From Thiohalobacter thiocyanaticus (lineage in GTDB: Bacteria; Pseudomonadota; Gammaproteobacteria; Thiohalobacterales; Thiohalobacteraceae), in contig NZ_QZMU01000001.1 of NCBI RefSeq assembly GCF_003932505.1, positions 2,232,001 through 2,296,000 of the forward strand: a DNA stretch of 64,000 bases, in the 5' to 3' direction. Under the pieces are notes generated by a model. That model did not search any database, was not told where the DNA came from, and saw only the letters and a list, made by a program, of their open reading frames with translations. Shown here in pieces: positions 40,426-50,125 of the stretch. Within the stretch, counting starts at the first letter, position 1. Every line of letters begins with the position of its first letter. The position numbers and the translations under genes are program-made.

Positions 40426-40865
40426 CCGTTCCAGTCCAGTCGCTGCCAGTCCGCGTGCAGCACCTGCCAGTCACCGTCGGTGCGCCGCAGGCTGAGCTCC
40501 AGTCGCTGGCTGTCGAAGGCCAGCCGCCCGGTGTCGGCCGTGCCCAGCCACAGCTCGACCTCGGCCCGGTCGGGGGCAGGGAAGCGGATGTCCCGGATGC
40601 GGGTCAGCAGCTTCGGTTGCCGGTAGCGCAGGAACAGCAGATGCAGGCGCTTGAGAATGGCGTCGCGGTCGTTGCCATGGCCATCGCTGTAATCCGGTGC
40701 CAGGCGGTCGCGGAACAGATCCAGATCGCGGTCCCGGGCGGCCTGCCCGGCCGCCGCGATCAGTTCCCGGATGGCGGTTTCCGGGTCCTCGGGCGGCGCC
40801 TGGCCGCAGCCGATCAGAGATACTGCAAGCAGGGCGCTGACGGCGATGCGTTTCAGCCGGCGCAT
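40422..40865 (-). CDS. Small lipoprotein with NTF2/SnoaL-like domain
   Basis: 147 residues. Lipobox SLIGC (VSALLAVSLIGCGQAPP) marks an outer- or inner-membrane lipoprotein. The mature part (AIRELIAAAGQAARDRDLDL, PDYSDGHGNDRDAIL, DGDWQVLHADWQRLDW) has the helix-then-curved-sheet pattern of NTF2-like proteins. The ATG at 40865 overlaps the end of the E1-like gene by 13 bases. Role unknown. Confidence 0.7.
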   Translation of the reverse strand: MRRLKRIAVSALLAVSLIGCGQAPPEDPETAIRELIAAAGQAARDRDLDLFRDRLAPDYSDGHGNDRDAILKRLHLLFLRYRQPKLLTRIRDIRFPAPDRAEVELWLGTADTGRLAFDSQRLELSLRRTDGDWQVLHADWQRLDWNG

Positions 40866-41596
40866 ACGGGGCAGTCCGGGTCGGGGCGCAGCTTCAGGGT
40901 GCGCAGTTCCAGAGCCCGGCCGTCGAAGATCAGCAGCCGGCCGGCGAGCGGCTCGCCGATACCGGTGAGCACCTTGATCGCCTCCAGTGCCTGGAGGCTG
41001 CCGATGACGCCGACCACCGGCGCCAGTACGCCGTTCTCGGCGCAGGTCTGGTCGGCGTCCTCGCCGTCGCGGTACAGACACTGATAGCAGGGCCCTTCAC
41101 CGAGATCGGCACGGAACACGCTCAGCTGGCCCTCGTAACGGATGGCCGCGCCCGCGACCAGGGGCCGGCCGGCCCGCCAGCAGGCGGCGTTGACGGCGAA
41201 GCGGGTGCTGAAATTGTCGCTGGCATCGATGACCAGGTCAGCGGCATCGACTGCTGCCAGCAGTTCCGCACCTTCCAGGCGCCGGGCGATCGGGAGGACC
41301 CGGGTATCCGGATTGACCTGTGCCAGCCGGTCACGCGCCGACTCCACCTTGGCCCGCCCCAGATCCTGCTGGCCGTGCAGGATCTGGCGCTGCAGGTTGC
41401 TCAGGTCCACTGCGTCCGGATCGGCGATATGCAGTTCACCTGTGCCGGCGGCAGCCAGATAGAGTGCGGCGGGCGAGCCCAGCCCGCCGGCCCCGATGAT
41501 CAGCACCCGGGCGTCGGCCAGGCGCTGCTGCGCCTCGACGCCGAAGTCGGGCAGCATGATCTGACGGCTGTAGCGCAGGAGCTGCTCGTCGTTCAT
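40853..41596 (-). CDS. moeB: MoeB/ThiF-family E1-like adenylyltransferase
   Basis: 247 residues from MNDEQLLRYSRQIMLPDFG, matching MoeB in length and start. ATP-binding loop VLIIGAGGLGSPAALYLA; aspartate in DASDNFSTR; zinc cysteines CYQC and CPVC. It adenylates the C-terminal glycine of a ubiquitin-like sulfur carrier (MoaD, ThiS or CysO type). No ribosome site is obvious. The JAMM peptidase gene lies just beyond the DUF2238 gene and the HAD gene, so a carrier-processing pathway is possible. MoeB versus ThiF cannot be settled from sequence alone. Confidence 0.85.
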   Translation of the reverse strand: MNDEQLLRYSRQIMLPDFGVEAQQRLADARVLIIGAGGLGSPAALYLAAAGTGELHIADPDAVDLSNLQRQILHGQQDLGRAKVESARDRLAQVNPDTRVLPIARRLEGAELLAAVDAADLVIDASDNFSTRFAVNAACWRAGRPLVAGAAIRYEGQLSVFRADLGEGPCYQCLYRDGEDADQTCAENGVLAPVVGVIGSLQALEAIKVLTGIGEPLAGRLLIFDGRALELRTLKLRPDPDCPVCAG

Positions 41597-41711
41597 GGGT
41601 GGGAAATGCTCTGTGCTTGTATTGAACGGCATGGTAGCCGTTGTCGGGTCGCGGGTGAAGGTGTAGAGCTTTAAACCGAAAAGGCGAAAAAGGCGCGCGA
41701 AGGACCATAGA

Positions 41712-41867
41712 GGTCAGAGATGAATGGCACTCACATAAGCTGGAATTTCAGCCTGTTCGTCATTCCCGCGAAGGCGGGAATCCAGTGCCTGGCAGAGCAA
41801 ATATACGCTGGATCCCCGCCTTCGCGGGGATGACGAAGCCAAAGTAAGTGCCATTCGGGTCAGAGAT
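41712..41867. mobile_element. MITE-like element flanked by a 10-bp direct repeat
   Basis: GGTCAGAGAT occurs at 41712-41721 and 41858-41867. Between them GAATGGCACT (41722-41731) and AGTGCCATTC (41847-41856) are inverted repeats. Inside, CGTCATTCCCGCGAAGG pairs with CCTTCGCGGGGATGACG. This suggests a short non-autonomous insertion with target duplication. One extra G at the right joint makes the exact ends uncertain by a base. The right flank overlaps the stop codon of the gene at 41860. Confidence 0.7.
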
Positions 41868-42267
41868 ATCTGCGCCAGTGCTCCGGCCGCCCGTCGCGGC
41901 AGCCGTGCGGGCGCTGCTGGTATTTCTCGATGAAGATGGCCTCGGTGCAGTTGCCGTGACCGCGGCGGCAGCCGAGCTGCTCCTGCTGTGCCTCTTCGCT
42001 GTAATAGTAGAGGGCGCGCCTGAGCTTGATCATCAGGTTGTTGTCCAGGTGGAAACCGAGTTCCACCAGCAGTTCCTCGATTACCCGCAGGGTGAGCAGG
42101 GTGACGTCGTAGCTGACGTGCAGCAGTTCGGGGTGGGCCGGCTGGATGTGGAGCACGCCTTCCACGTTGCTCAGGATGAGCGCGGCCGCCTGGGCCTGGT
42201 GCGGCTCATGGTGGGGGCCGCGAAACAGAATCTCGCGGTGTTTGATGTGTTCCAGAGGCTCGCTCAT
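41860..42267 (-). CDS. Conserved-looking hypothetical protein with cysteine-rich tail
   Basis: 135 residues, not recognised with confidence. Residues 15-80 (AAALILSNVEGVLHIQPAHP ... VIEELLVELGFHLDN) have the beta-alpha-beta spacing of HMA-like ferredoxin folds but lack CxxC. The C-terminal 35 residues contain GCRRGHGNCTEAIF and HGCRDGR, three cysteines plus histidines that could bind a metal. The stop codon sits in the flank of a MITE-like insertion. Genes on either side are unrelated. Confidence 0.55.
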   Translation of the reverse strand: MSEPLEHIKHREILFRGPHHEPHQAQAAALILSNVEGVLHIQPAHPELLHVSYDVTLLTLRVIEELLVELGFHLDNNLMIKLRRALYYYSEEAQQEQLGCRRGHGNCTEAIFIEKYQQRPHGCRDGRPEHWRRYL

Positions 42268-42315
42268 GACCCCATGCTAGCCGCGCCGGTGGGAGAATCA
42301 AGCAAATTTGCGCCT

Positions 42316-43179
42316 TCAGTCGCCACCCGCATGGCGGGCCGCCGTGGCGCGTGGCCGGCCGGCCAGGTCAGCGCGGCATTCGATATCATAAAACTCTTTT
42401 TCTTTCAATAGGATGTCGACGGCTTCGGCCTGGTCGAAACCGTGTTCCAGCACCAGCCAGCCGCCGGGTTCCAGGTGATCGGGCGCGGCCGCGATCAGCC
42501 GCCGGAGGTCGTCCAGACCGGCGGGGCCGGCCGCCAGGGCGCCGCGCGGCTCGAAGCGTACGTCGCCGGCTTGCAGGTGCGGATCGGCCTCGGCCACATA
42601 GGGTGGATTGCTGACGATGAGCCGGAAGCGCCGGCCGGCGAGCGGTGCGAACCAGTCGCCTTCGAGCAGTTCCAGGTTGCTCACGCCAAGGTGCTTGCAG
42701 TTGCGCCGGGCCACGGCCAGGGCAGCGGCGGAGTTATCGGTGGCGGTCACCCGGCAGCCCGGGCGTTCCCGGGCCAGCATCAGGGCCAGCGCCCCGCTGC
42801 CGGTGCCGAGATCCAGCAGCGCCCAGTCGGCATCGGACGGGATTTTTTCCAGCGCCAGTTCCAGGGTGATTTCGGTCTCGGGCCGCGGGATCAGGGTGTC
42901 GGGGCTGACCTCCAGTTCCTGCGACCAGAATTCGCGCCGGCCCAGCAGGTGGGCGACGGGCCGGCCTTCCAGGCGCCGGGCCAGCAGGGCGTCGGCCTGG
43001 GCGCGTTGCGCGGGCTCGAGGGTGTCGTCGCCATGGGCATAGAGATAACTGCGGGGCCGGTCCAGGGCATGGCCTAACAGGATCTGGGCATCCAGGTGCG
43101 GGGAGTCGCTGCCGGCCTCGCTCAGTCGCTGCGCGGCCCGACGCAGCCAGTCCTGCAGGGTCGGGTGTTCAGTCGGCAT
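42316..43179 (-). CDS. prmC: Release factor glutamine methyltransferase
   Basis: 287 residues. SAM-binding [19 protein letters not shown] and catalytic NPPY in [15 protein letters not shown]. It methylates the glutamine of the GGQ motif in release factors RF1 and RF2. It overlaps the 3' end of prfA by 11 bases, the standard pairing. The start [12 protein letters not shown] fits family length. Confidence 0.96.
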   Translation of the reverse strand: MPTEHPTLQDWLRRAAQRLSEAGSDSPHLDAQILLGHALDRPRSYLYAHGDDTLEPAQRAQADALLARRLEGRPVAHLLGRREFWSQELEVSPDTLIPRPETEITLELALEKIPSDADWALLDLGTGSGALALMLARERPGCRVTATDNSAAALAVARRNCKHLGVSNLELLEGDWFAPLAGRRFRLIVSNPPYVAEADPHLQAGDVRFEPRGALAAGPAGLDDLRRLIAAAPDHLEPGGWLVLEHGFDQAEAVDILLKEKEFYDIECRADLAGRPRATAARHAGGD

Positions 43180-44254
43180 GGATGGCGGCCAGCTGATCGG
43201 CCTGGTATTCGCTGATCAGCGGGTCGATTACCGGGTCCAGATTGCCGGCCAGGATGTCGTCGAGTTTGTGCAGGGTCAGGTTGATGCGGTGATCGGTGAC
43301 CCGGCCCTGGGGGAAGTTGTAGGTGCGGATGCGCTCGGAGCGGTCGCCGCTGCCGACCAGCGAGCGCCGGGTCCGGGCCTGTTCGGCCGCGCGCCGGTCG
43401 AGTTCCATCTGTTCCAGCTTGGCCGCCAGCAGCGACAGGGCCCGGGCCTTGTTCTTGTGCTGGGAGCGCTCGTCCTGGCACTCGACCACAATGCCGCTGG
43501 GCAGGTGGGTCAGGCGCACGGCCGAATCGGTGCGGTTCACGTGCTGGCCGCCGGCGCCGGAGGCGCGGTAGGTGTCCACCCGCAGCTCGGCGGGATTGAT
43601 GTCCACCGCCTCGGCGGCTTCCAGTTCCGGCAGTACCGCCACGGTGGCGGCCGAGGTGTGGATGCGGCCCTGGGATTCGGTCTCCGGCACCCGCTGGACC
43701 CGGTGTGCCCCGGATTCGAACTTGAGCCGCGAGTAGGCGCCCTGGCCGACGATGCGGGCGATGACCTCCCTGTAGCCGCCGTGCTCGCCCGGGGACTCGC
43801 TCAGGATCTCCACTTTCCAGTTATGCAATTCGGCGTAGCGGCTGTACATGCGCAGCAGGTCGCCGGCGAAGATGGCGGCCTCGTCGCCGCCGGTGCCGGC
43901 CCGGATCTCGAGAAAGATGTTGCTGTTGTCGTGCGGATCCTTCGGTAGCAGGTGCTTCTGCAGTTCCAGTTCCAGCGCCTCGAGACGTTCGCCCGTCGCC
44001 CGGCGTTCCTGCTCGGCCATCTCGCGCACCTCGGGGTCGGGGTCGTCGAGCATCTGTTCTGCGCTTGCCAGGTCGTTCTGTGCCCGGCGGTAGTCGCGGT
44101 AGCACTTGATCACCGGCTCCAGCTGGCTGTATTCCATCGACAGGCTGCGGAAGCGGTTCTGGTCGGCAATCACCTCGGGCTCGGACAGCAGGGCGCTGAT
44201 CTCCTGGAAACGGTCGCTCAGGTTGTCGAGTTTGGTGTGGATCGAGCTTTTCAT
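43169..44254 (-). CDS. prfA: Peptide chain release factor 1
   Basis: 361 residues. GGQ motif in [20 protein letters not shown]; domain 1 helices at the N-terminus; codon-reading region [20 protein letters not shown]. Ends translation at UAA and UAG. Lies between hemA and prmC in the typical hemA-prfA-prmC order. Confidence 0.97.
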   Translation of the reverse strand: MKSSIHTKLDNLSDRFQEISALLSEPEVIADQNRFRSLSMEYSQLEPVIKCYRDYRRAQNDLASAEQMLDDPDPEVREMAEQERRATGERLEALELELQKHLLPKDPHDNSNIFLEIRAGTGGDEAAIFAGDLLRMYSRYAELHNWKVEILSESPGEHGGYREVIARIVGQGAYSRLKFESGAHRVQRVPETESQGRIHTSAATVAVLPELEAAEAVDINPAELRVDTYRASGAGGQHVNRTDSAVRLTHLPSGIVVECQDERSQHKNKARALSLLAAKLEQMELDRRAAEQARTRRSLVGSGDRSERIRTYNFPQGRVTDHRINLTLHKLDDILAGNLDPVIDPLISEYQADQLAAIHAD

Positions 44255-44292
44255 GCGGATATGTACACGAATCGCGCAGCGATCCCTGCACC

Positions 44293-44313
44293 CCCTCTCC
44301 CTCCGGGAGAGGG
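44293..44313. repeat. Small hairpin repeat between prfA and hemA
   Basis: CCCTCTCCC-TCC-GGGAGAGGG, a perfect 9-bp stem, followed by GCCGGGGTGAGGG. This sequence type is a common intergenic repeat in high-GC gammaproteobacteria. No T-run follows, so it is probably not a terminator. Confidence 0.7.
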
Positions 44314-44366
44314 CCGGGGTGAGGGTGCCGGGGCTGAAATCGCGGGCATGAGATCAGGCCGGGCTG

Positions 44367-45629
44367 TCATTGTCCGGGATCGTCCAGGTCGAACAACTCG
44401 CGCGCCGCCTCGATCAGATCGGCACGGCCGTCATAGCCGGCCTGGCGCAGATTGACGCTGGGTGCGTGCAGCAGCTTGTTGGTCAGCGTGTGAGCCAGGA
44501 ATTCCAGCACTGCTTCGGGGTCCCGGCCCTGGCGCAGCTGGGCCAGGGCCTTGTCCAGTACCTCCCGGCGGCGGGCATCGGCCTGGTCGCGGCAGGCGCG
44601 AATGGTCTGCACCGCATCCAGCGAGCGCAGCCAGCCATAGAAGTGCGCGGCCTGCACCTCGACGATCTCCTCGGCCTGATGGGCCGCCTCGCGGCGCGAT
44701 TTGAGACCTTCCTGGATTACCAGCTGCAGGTCATCGATGGAATAGAGATAGACGTCCTCCAGTTCGCCCACCGCGGGGTCGATGTCGCGCGGCACGGCGA
44801 TATCGACCATGAACACCGGCTTGTGCTTGCGCGATTTCAGTGCGGCCTTGATCGCGTCGCGCCGCAGCACCGGTGTCTGGCTGGCGGTGGAGGCGATGAT
44901 GATGTCGGCCTCGGCCAGATGGGCGGGGATCTCGTCCAGGGCGATGGCATAGCCGTTGAACTGGGTCGCCAGGGCGTGGGCGCGTTCGACCGTGCGATTG
45001 GCAATGATCATGCGCCCGAGCTGCTGTTCGTGCAGGTGACGAGCGGCCAGCTCGATGGTCTCGCCGGCCCCGATGAGCAGGGCGGTGGTCTCGCTGAGGT
45101 CCCCGTAGATCTGCCGGGCCAGGCGTACGGCGGCGAAGGCCACCGAGACCGGGCTGGCGCCGATGGCGGTGTCGGTACGGATCTGTTTGGCCACACTGAA
45201 GGTGTGCTGGAACAGCCGGTTGAGCAGGTGGGAGACGGTGCCTGTCTCGGCGGCGGCCTGGAAGGCCTCCTTCAGCTGGCCCAGGATCTGGGGCTCGCCA
45301 AGCACCATGGAGTCCAGCCCGGAGGAGACCCGCAGCAGATGTTTGACCGCGTCCAGATCCGGGTGCACATAGACATAGGGCTGGAGCTGTTCGCGTCCCA
45401 GATGGTGGTAGGCCGACAGCCAGTCCAGGATCGGCTGGTGCTCGGCCTGGTCGAGGTGGCAGTAGATCTCGGTGCGGTTGCAGGTCGACAGGATCGCCCC
45501 TTCCTGCACCCCGGGCAGGCCGGTCAGCTCACGCAGGGCCTCGGGCATGCGCTCGGCCGGAAAGGCCACGCGCTCGCGGATATCGACCGGTGCGGTGCGG
45601 TGATTGATGCCGAGTGCGATCAGGGACAT
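44367..45629 (-). CDS. hemA: Glutamyl-tRNA reductase
   Basis: 420 residues. Catalytic cysteine in AILSTCNRTEIYCH, NADPH site ALLIGAGETIELAARHL and the helical dimerisation domain at the C-terminus. First enzyme of C5 haem and tetrapyrrole synthesis. Divergent from the TPR lipoprotein gene, so promoters for both should lie in 45630-45775. The MSLIALGINHRTAPVDIRE start is standard. Confidence 0.97.
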   Translation of the reverse strand: MSLIALGINHRTAPVDIRERVAFPAERMPEALRELTGLPGVQEGAILSTCNRTEIYCHLDQAEHQPILDWLSAYHHLGREQLQPYVYVHPDLDAVKHLLRVSSGLDSMVLGEPQILGQLKEAFQAAAETGTVSHLLNRLFQHTFSVAKQIRTDTAIGASPVSVAFAAVRLARQIYGDLSETTALLIGAGETIELAARHLHEQQLGRMIIANRTVERAHALATQFNGYAIALDEIPAHLAEADIIIASTASQTPVLRRDAIKAALKSRKHKPVFMVDIAVPRDIDPAVGELEDVYLYSIDDLQLVIQEGLKSRREAAHQAEEIVEVQAAHFYGWLRSLDAVQTIRACRDQADARRREVLDKALAQLRQGRDPEAVLEFLAHTLTNKLLHAPSVNLRQAGYDGRADLIEAARELFDLDDPGQ

Positions 45630-45775
45630 GGAAGGGCTGGCGGATTCAGTCGAACCGGAAATTCTGCGGGATGTGTCAGGGGATTACAAGGCGGGCAGAA
45701 TCGCGGGTTGATAGAAATCGGGCCGCAAGTCATCGTACACTGAACTTTTCACCACGCATTGGCACAATACCCTTC

Positions 45776-47542
45776 ATGAAGACTTCTATTCCGATCCTGG
45801 CCGGGCTGCTGGCCGCGCTGCTGCTGGGCGGCTGCCAGCACCTGCAAAATCCGGGCGTGGCCCTGCCGGCGGAGACCGGACCGGCCGCGCCGGAGGCAGC
45901 GGAGGCGCCACGCCAACTCGTTACCGCTGCCCCGCCAGCGGCCGCCAAGCCGGCCGAGGCGCTTTCCGGCGAGGTCCTGTTCGATATCCTGCTGGGCGAG
46001 ATTGCCGGTCAGCGCAACCGCCTGGACGTCTCGGTCGAACACTACCTGCAGGCCGCCGAGGCCAGCCGCGATCCGCGCGTGGCCGAACGGGCCCTGCGTA
46101 TCGCCGCCTTCGCCAAGGATGAGCAGGCCGCCCTGGCGGCGTCGCGGCGCTGGGTGGAGCTGGATCCCGACAGCCTGGATGCGCGCCAGTCATTGGCAGT
46201 GCTGGCGCTGCGTGTCGGCATCGAGGACGAGGCCTTCACCCAGCTGGAGCATATCATCACCGAACTGGGCGCCGGCGACCAGGCCTTCACCGCGGTCACG
46301 GGTCTGCTGGCCCGTGACGAGGACCGGCAGGCGGCCCTGCAGCTGATGCAGCGCCTGGCGCAACAGCACCCGGACCTGCCTGATGCCCACCTGGCACTGA
46401 GCCGTCTGGCCCAGCACGCCGGCGAGCCGGAGGTGGGGCTGGCCGCCGCGCAGCGGGCCCTGACGCTGCGCCCCGACTGGCCCGAGGCCCTGATCCAGCG
46501 GGCCCGGCTGCGGGTGCAGAAGGGGGATCAGGAACAGGCACTGCAGGAACTGGCCGCCGCGGTCGAGCGCCAGCCCGAGGCGCCGGGGCTGCGCATGACC
46601 TATGCCCGGCTGCTGCTGGATGCGCGCCAATTACAGGCCGCCGAACAGCAGTTCGAAAGGATCGTCGAGCAGAATCCGGAACACGGTGATGCCGTCTATT
46701 CCCTGGGTCTGCTGGCATTGGAAGCGGAGCGTTACGAGGCCGCCAGGGAGCATTTCGAGCGCCTGCTGGAGTTGGGCGGGCGCAACCAGGAATCGCGTTA
46801 TTACCTGGGCCGCATCGCCGAGGCGCGTGACGCGCCCGAGGCCGCGATCGACTGGTACGACCGGGTGCGCGAGGGCGAATATCTGATGGATGCCCAGGTG
46901 CGCTCGGCCCGACTGCGGGCGCAGTTGGGGGATCTGGAGGCGGCGCGACGTCAGCTGCACGGCATGCGGGTGCGCAACCCGGAGCTTGCCGTCCAGCTCT
47001 ATGTGGTCGAGGGCGAGCTGCTGGTCATGGCCGGCGAGGCCCGGCAGGCGATGGACCTGTATGACTCGGTACTCGAGGACATGCCCGACAGCGCCGATCT
47101 GCTCTATGCCCGTGCCCTGCTGGCCGAGAAGCTGGACCGCCTGGAACAGACCGAGCAGGATCTGCGCCGGGTGCTGGAGCTGGAGCCGGACAACGCCCCC
47201 GCTCTCAACGCCCTCGGCTATACCCTGGCCGACCGGACCGACCGCTATCGCGAGGCCCTCATTTATATAGAAAAGGCCCTGGCCCTGCGGCCCGAGGATC
47301 CGGCGATTCTCGACAGCATGGGCTGGGTGCAGTACCGCCTCGGCAACCTGGAGCAGGCCGAGCAATACCTGCGCCGGGCGCTGGAGCAGGCCCGGGACGG
47401 TGAGATCGCCGCTCATCTGGGCGAGGTTCTGTGGCAGCAGGGCCGGCAGGACGAGGCCCGCCGGGTGTGGGAGGCCGCCCGCGAGGCCGATGCCGACAGT
47501 CCGGTTCTGGAGCGGACCATGCAGCGCTTCCTCCAGCCCTGA
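45776..47542 (+). CDS. TPR-repeat lipoprotein
   Basis: 588 residues. Lipoprotein signal with LLLGGC; the next 60 residues are Pro/Ala-rich linker. Then about twelve tetratricopeptide repeats, e.g. LALSRLAQHAGEPEVGLAAA and ALNALGYTLADRTDRYREAL. An outer-membrane or periplasmic scaffold is likely. The hemA-TPR-lolB-ispE arrangement is common in gammaproteobacteria. The stop shares bases with the lolB start (TGATG). Confidence 0.88.
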   Translation: MKTSIPILAGLLAALLLGGCQHLQNPGVALPAETGPAAPEAAEAPRQLVTAAPPAAAKPAEALSGEVLFDILLGEIAGQRNRLDVSVEHYLQAAEASRDPRVAERALRIAAFAKDEQAALAASRRWVELDPDSLDARQSLAVLALRVGIEDEAFTQLEHIITELGAGDQAFTAVTGLLARDEDRQAALQLMQRLAQQHPDLPDAHLALSRLAQHAGEPEVGLAAAQRALTLRPDWPEALIQRARLRVQKGDQEQALQELAAAVERQPEAPGLRMTYARLLLDARQLQAAEQQFERIVEQNPEHGDAVYSLGLLALEAERYEAAREHFERLLELGGRNQESRYYLGRIAEARDAPEAAIDWYDRVREGEYLMDAQVRSARLRAQLGDLEAARRQLHGMRVRNPELAVQLYVVEGELLVMAGEARQAMDLYDSVLEDMPDSADLLYARALLAEKLDRLEQTEQDLRRVLELEPDNAPALNALGYTLADRTDRYREALIYIEKALALRPEDPAILDSMGWVQYRLGNLEQAEQYLRRALEQARDGEIAAHLGEVLWQQGRQDEARRVWEAAREADADSPVLERTMQRFLQP

Positions 47543-48129
47543 TGCCTGGAATCGTGCTGCGGATCAGCGGGCTGGTGCTGGTGCTGGCGCTGACAGGATG
47601 CAGTGGTCTGACAACCCGCGAGCCCGAAGCGGTACCGGCCGCGGATGCCTGGATCCTGGAAGGACGTATCGCCCTGCGGCTGGAAGACGAGGGCTGGCAT
47701 GCCGGCGTGCTGTGGGAGCAGCGGCCTGACACCTATTACATCCGCCTGCAGGGCCCGCTGGGCCAGGGCGCGCTGGAGCTGACCGGCAGCGCGGCCGGCG
47801 TGGTGCTGGAACGCGCCGACGGCCGCGTCAGTCAGGCCCGCGACCCGGACATCCTGCTGTACCAGGAGACCGGCTGGCAGCTGCCGGTGAGCGGGCTGCG
47901 TCACTGGGTGCGTGGCCGGCCGGTGCCGGGCCTCGACGCCCGCAGCCGCCGGGACGGGCAGGGCCGGCTGGCCGAGCTGCACCAGGCAGGCTGGATTATC
48001 CGCTACACGGATTTTTTCGCCGCGGGCGCGCTGCCGCGCCGGATCGAGCTGGCCAACGGCGGGGTGCGGGTCAAGCTGCTCATCGACCAGTGGCGGCGTC
48101 TGCCGGTCGGGACGGACGATGAAGGCTGA
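47542..48129 (+). CDS. lolB: Outer-membrane lipoprotein receptor LolB
   Basis: 195 residues. Lipobox LALTGCSG. Mature part has WILEGRIALRLEDEGWHAGV and IELANGGVRVKLLIDQWR, the beta-barrel pattern of LolB. It receives lipoproteins from LolA and inserts them into the outer membrane. The ATG overlaps the TPR gene stop; the 3' end overlaps ispE by 11 bases, matching the usual lolB-ispE coupling. Confidence 0.92.
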   Translation: MPGIVLRISGLVLVLALTGCSGLTTREPEAVPAADAWILEGRIALRLEDEGWHAGVLWEQRPDTYYIRLQGPLGQGALELTGSAAGVVLERADGRVSQARDPDILLYQETGWQLPVSGLRHWVRGRPVPGLDARSRRDGQGRLAELHQAGWIIRYTDFFAAGALPRRIELANGGVRVKLLIDQWRRLPVGTDDEG

Positions 48130-48970
48130 GTCCGGCTGGCCGGCACCGGCGAAGCTCAATCTGTTCCTGCACATCACCGGCCGCCGGCCGGACGGCTATC
48201 ATACCCTGCAGAGCCTGTTCCAGTTCCTGGACCATGGGGACCGGCTGGATTTCACCCTCATCGATGTGCCTGATGTGCGCTTGCTTACCCCCCTGCCAGG
48301 CGTGGCGCCGGCGCAGGATCTCACCGTGCGCGCCGCCCGTCTGCTGCAGCAGCGGGCCGGGGTAAGCCGGGGCGTGGCGATCCGTCTGGACAAGCGGCTG
48401 CCGCTGGGCGGCGGGCTGGGCGGCGGCAGCTCGGATGCCGCCACCACCCTGGTGGTGCTCAACCGGCTGTGGGAGGCGGGCCTGGACGAGGATGCCCTGG
48501 CCGCCCTGGGGCTGGAGCTGGGCGCCGATGTGCCGGTGTTCGTGCGCGGCCGGGCCGCCTGGGCCGAGGGTGTGGGCGAGCGGCTGGAGCCGGTCGAGGT
48601 TCCCGAGCCCTGGTACCTGGTCATTGTTCCGCCGGTGAGTGTCGCCACCGCCGAGGTGTTCCGCCACCCGGAATTGACACGGGATTCCCGCCCAATCACA
48701 ATATCCGACTTTCTCGCGGGCCGGTCGCACAATGATTGCGAGGCCATTGTGCGTCAGCTTCATCCCGAGATCGCCGCTGCGCTGGACTGGTTGAACGGCC
48801 GGACGCGGGCGCGTCTGACCGGCACCGGCGCCTGTGTGTTCGGCGCCTTTGACGACCGCGCCGCCGCCCTGGCCGCGCAGCAGGCCATGCCCGCCGGCTG
48901 GGAGGGGTTCATCGCCCGGGGCTGCAACCGCTCGCCGCTGCATGCCGCGCTGGAAGCGAGCCGGATGTAG
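48119..48970 (+). CDS. ispE: 4-diphosphocytidyl-2-C-methyl-D-erythritol kinase
   Basis: 283 residues. GHMP kinase with APAKLNLFLHITGRRPDGYH and the ATP loop PLGGGLGGGSSDAATTL. Catalyses the fourth step of the MEP isoprenoid pathway. Starts 11 bases inside lolB; followed by tRNA-Gln, as is usual in this gene neighbourhood. Confidence 0.97.
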   Translation: MKAESGWPAPAKLNLFLHITGRRPDGYHTLQSLFQFLDHGDRLDFTLIDVPDVRLLTPLPGVAPAQDLTVRAARLLQQRAGVSRGVAIRLDKRLPLGGGLGGGSSDAATTLVVLNRLWEAGLDEDALAALGLELGADVPVFVRGRAAWAEGVGERLEPVEVPEPWYLVIVPPVSVATAEVFRHPELTRDSRPITISDFLAGRSHNDCEAIVRQLHPEIAAALDWLNGRTRARLTGTGACVFGAFDDRAAALAAQQAMPAGWEGFIARGCNRSPLHAALEASRM

Positions 48971-48992
48971 TTGTCGCTTTACCCATGAACAT

Positions 48993-49067
48993 TGGGGCGT
49001 AGCCAAGCGGTAAGGCACTGGTTTTTGGTATCAGCATGCGCAGGTTCGAATCCTGCCGCCCCAGCCA
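48993..49067 (+). tRNA. tRNA-Gln (TTG anticodon)
   Basis: 75 bases with encoded CCA. Acceptor arms TGGGGCG and CGCCCCA pair, D-arm GCCAAGCGGTAAGGC, anticodon loop TTTTTGGTA with TTG, and GTTCGAATC in the T-arm. The gene lies between ispE and prs, its usual place. Confidence 0.97.
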
Positions 49068-49078
49068 AACACATCACC

Positions 49079-49109
49079 GGTCAGCGGCACGACCCGCTGG
49101 CCGTTTTTT
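49079..49109 (+). terminator. Rho-independent terminator after tRNA-Gln
   Basis: GGTCAGCGG and CCGCTGGCC form a 9-bp stem with one G-T pair, followed by G and six Ts. It would end the ispE/tRNA-Gln transcript before prs. Confidence 0.75.
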
Positions 49110-49162
49110 AACCGGCCCAGTCAATGAACCGGATGGTAGCTGCAGACAACAGACGAGGCAGG

Positions 49163-50125
49163 ATGGTACCCGACGTCGACGGTCGCATGATGGTCTTCGC
49201 CGGCAATGCCAATCCACAGCTGGCGCAGAACATCGTCAACCACCTGCGCCTGCCGCTGGGCAAGGCGGTGGTGGGCCGGTTCAGCGACGGTGAGGTGATG
49301 GTCGAGATCATGGAGAACGTCCGCGGCAAGGACGTCTTCATTGTGCAGCCGACCTGCGAGCCGACCAATGACAACCTGATGGAACTGCTGGTCATGGTCG
49401 ATGCGCTGCGCCGCTCCTCGGCCAGCCGGATCACGACGGTGATGCCTTATTTCGGCTACGCCCGCCAGGACCGGCGGCCGCGCTCGGCGCGGGTGCCGAT
49501 CACCGCCAAGGTGGTGGCCGACATGATCTGCAAGGTCGGCGCCGACCGGGTGGTGACGGTCGATCTGCACGCCGATCAGATCCAGGGATTCTTCGACATC
49601 CCGGTGGACAATGTATATGCCTCGCCGATCCTGCTCGGCGACATCTGGCGCAACAAGCATCCCGACCTGATGGTGGTCTCACCGGACGTCGGCGGCGTGG
49701 TGCGCGCCCGGGCCCTGGCCAAGCGCCTGGACGACGCGGACCTGGCCATCATCGACAAGCGTCGCCCGCGGGCCAACGTCTCGCAGGTGATGCATATCAT
49801 CGGTGACGTCGAGGGCCGCGACTGCGTGCTGATCGACGACCTGGTCGATACCGCCGGCACCCTGTGCAAGGCGGCCGGGGCGCTCAAGGAGCACGGGGCC
49901 TCGCGGGTGACCGCCTACTGTACCCATCCGGTGCTGTCCGGGGCGGCGATCAAGAACATCGAAAGCTCGCTGCTCGACGAGCTGGTGGTGACCGACACCA
50001 TCCCGCTGCGGCCCGACGCGCAGAAGTGTTCGCGTATCCGTCAGCTCAGCATCGCCGAGATGCTGGGCGAGACGCTGCGCCGCATCAGTCAGGAAGAATC
50101 CGTCAGTTCGCTGTTCATGGACTGA
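49163..50125 (+). CDS. prs: Ribose-phosphate pyrophosphokinase
   Basis: 320 residues from the ATG at 49163 ([20 protein letters not shown]), close to the family's usual 315; an upstream ATG at 49124 would give 333. Signature [20 protein letters not shown], flexible loop KRRPRANVS and PRPP-binding [12 protein letters not shown]. Makes PRPP from ribose 5-phosphate and ATP for nucleotide, histidine and tryptophan synthesis. Confidence 0.96.
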   Translation: MVPDVDGRMMVFAGNANPQLAQNIVNHLRLPLGKAVVGRFSDGEVMVEIMENVRGKDVFIVQPTCEPTNDNLMELLVMVDALRRSSASRITTVMPYFGYARQDRRPRSARVPITAKVVADMICKVGADRVVTVDLHADQIQGFFDIPVDNVYASPILLGDIWRNKHPDLMVVSPDVGGVVRARALAKRLDDADLAIIDKRRPRANVSQVMHIIGDVEGRDCVLIDDLVDTAGTLCKAAGALKEHGASRVTAYCTHPVLSGAAIKNIESSLLDELVVTDTIPLRPDAQKCSRIRQLSIAEMLGETLRRISQEESVSSLFMD

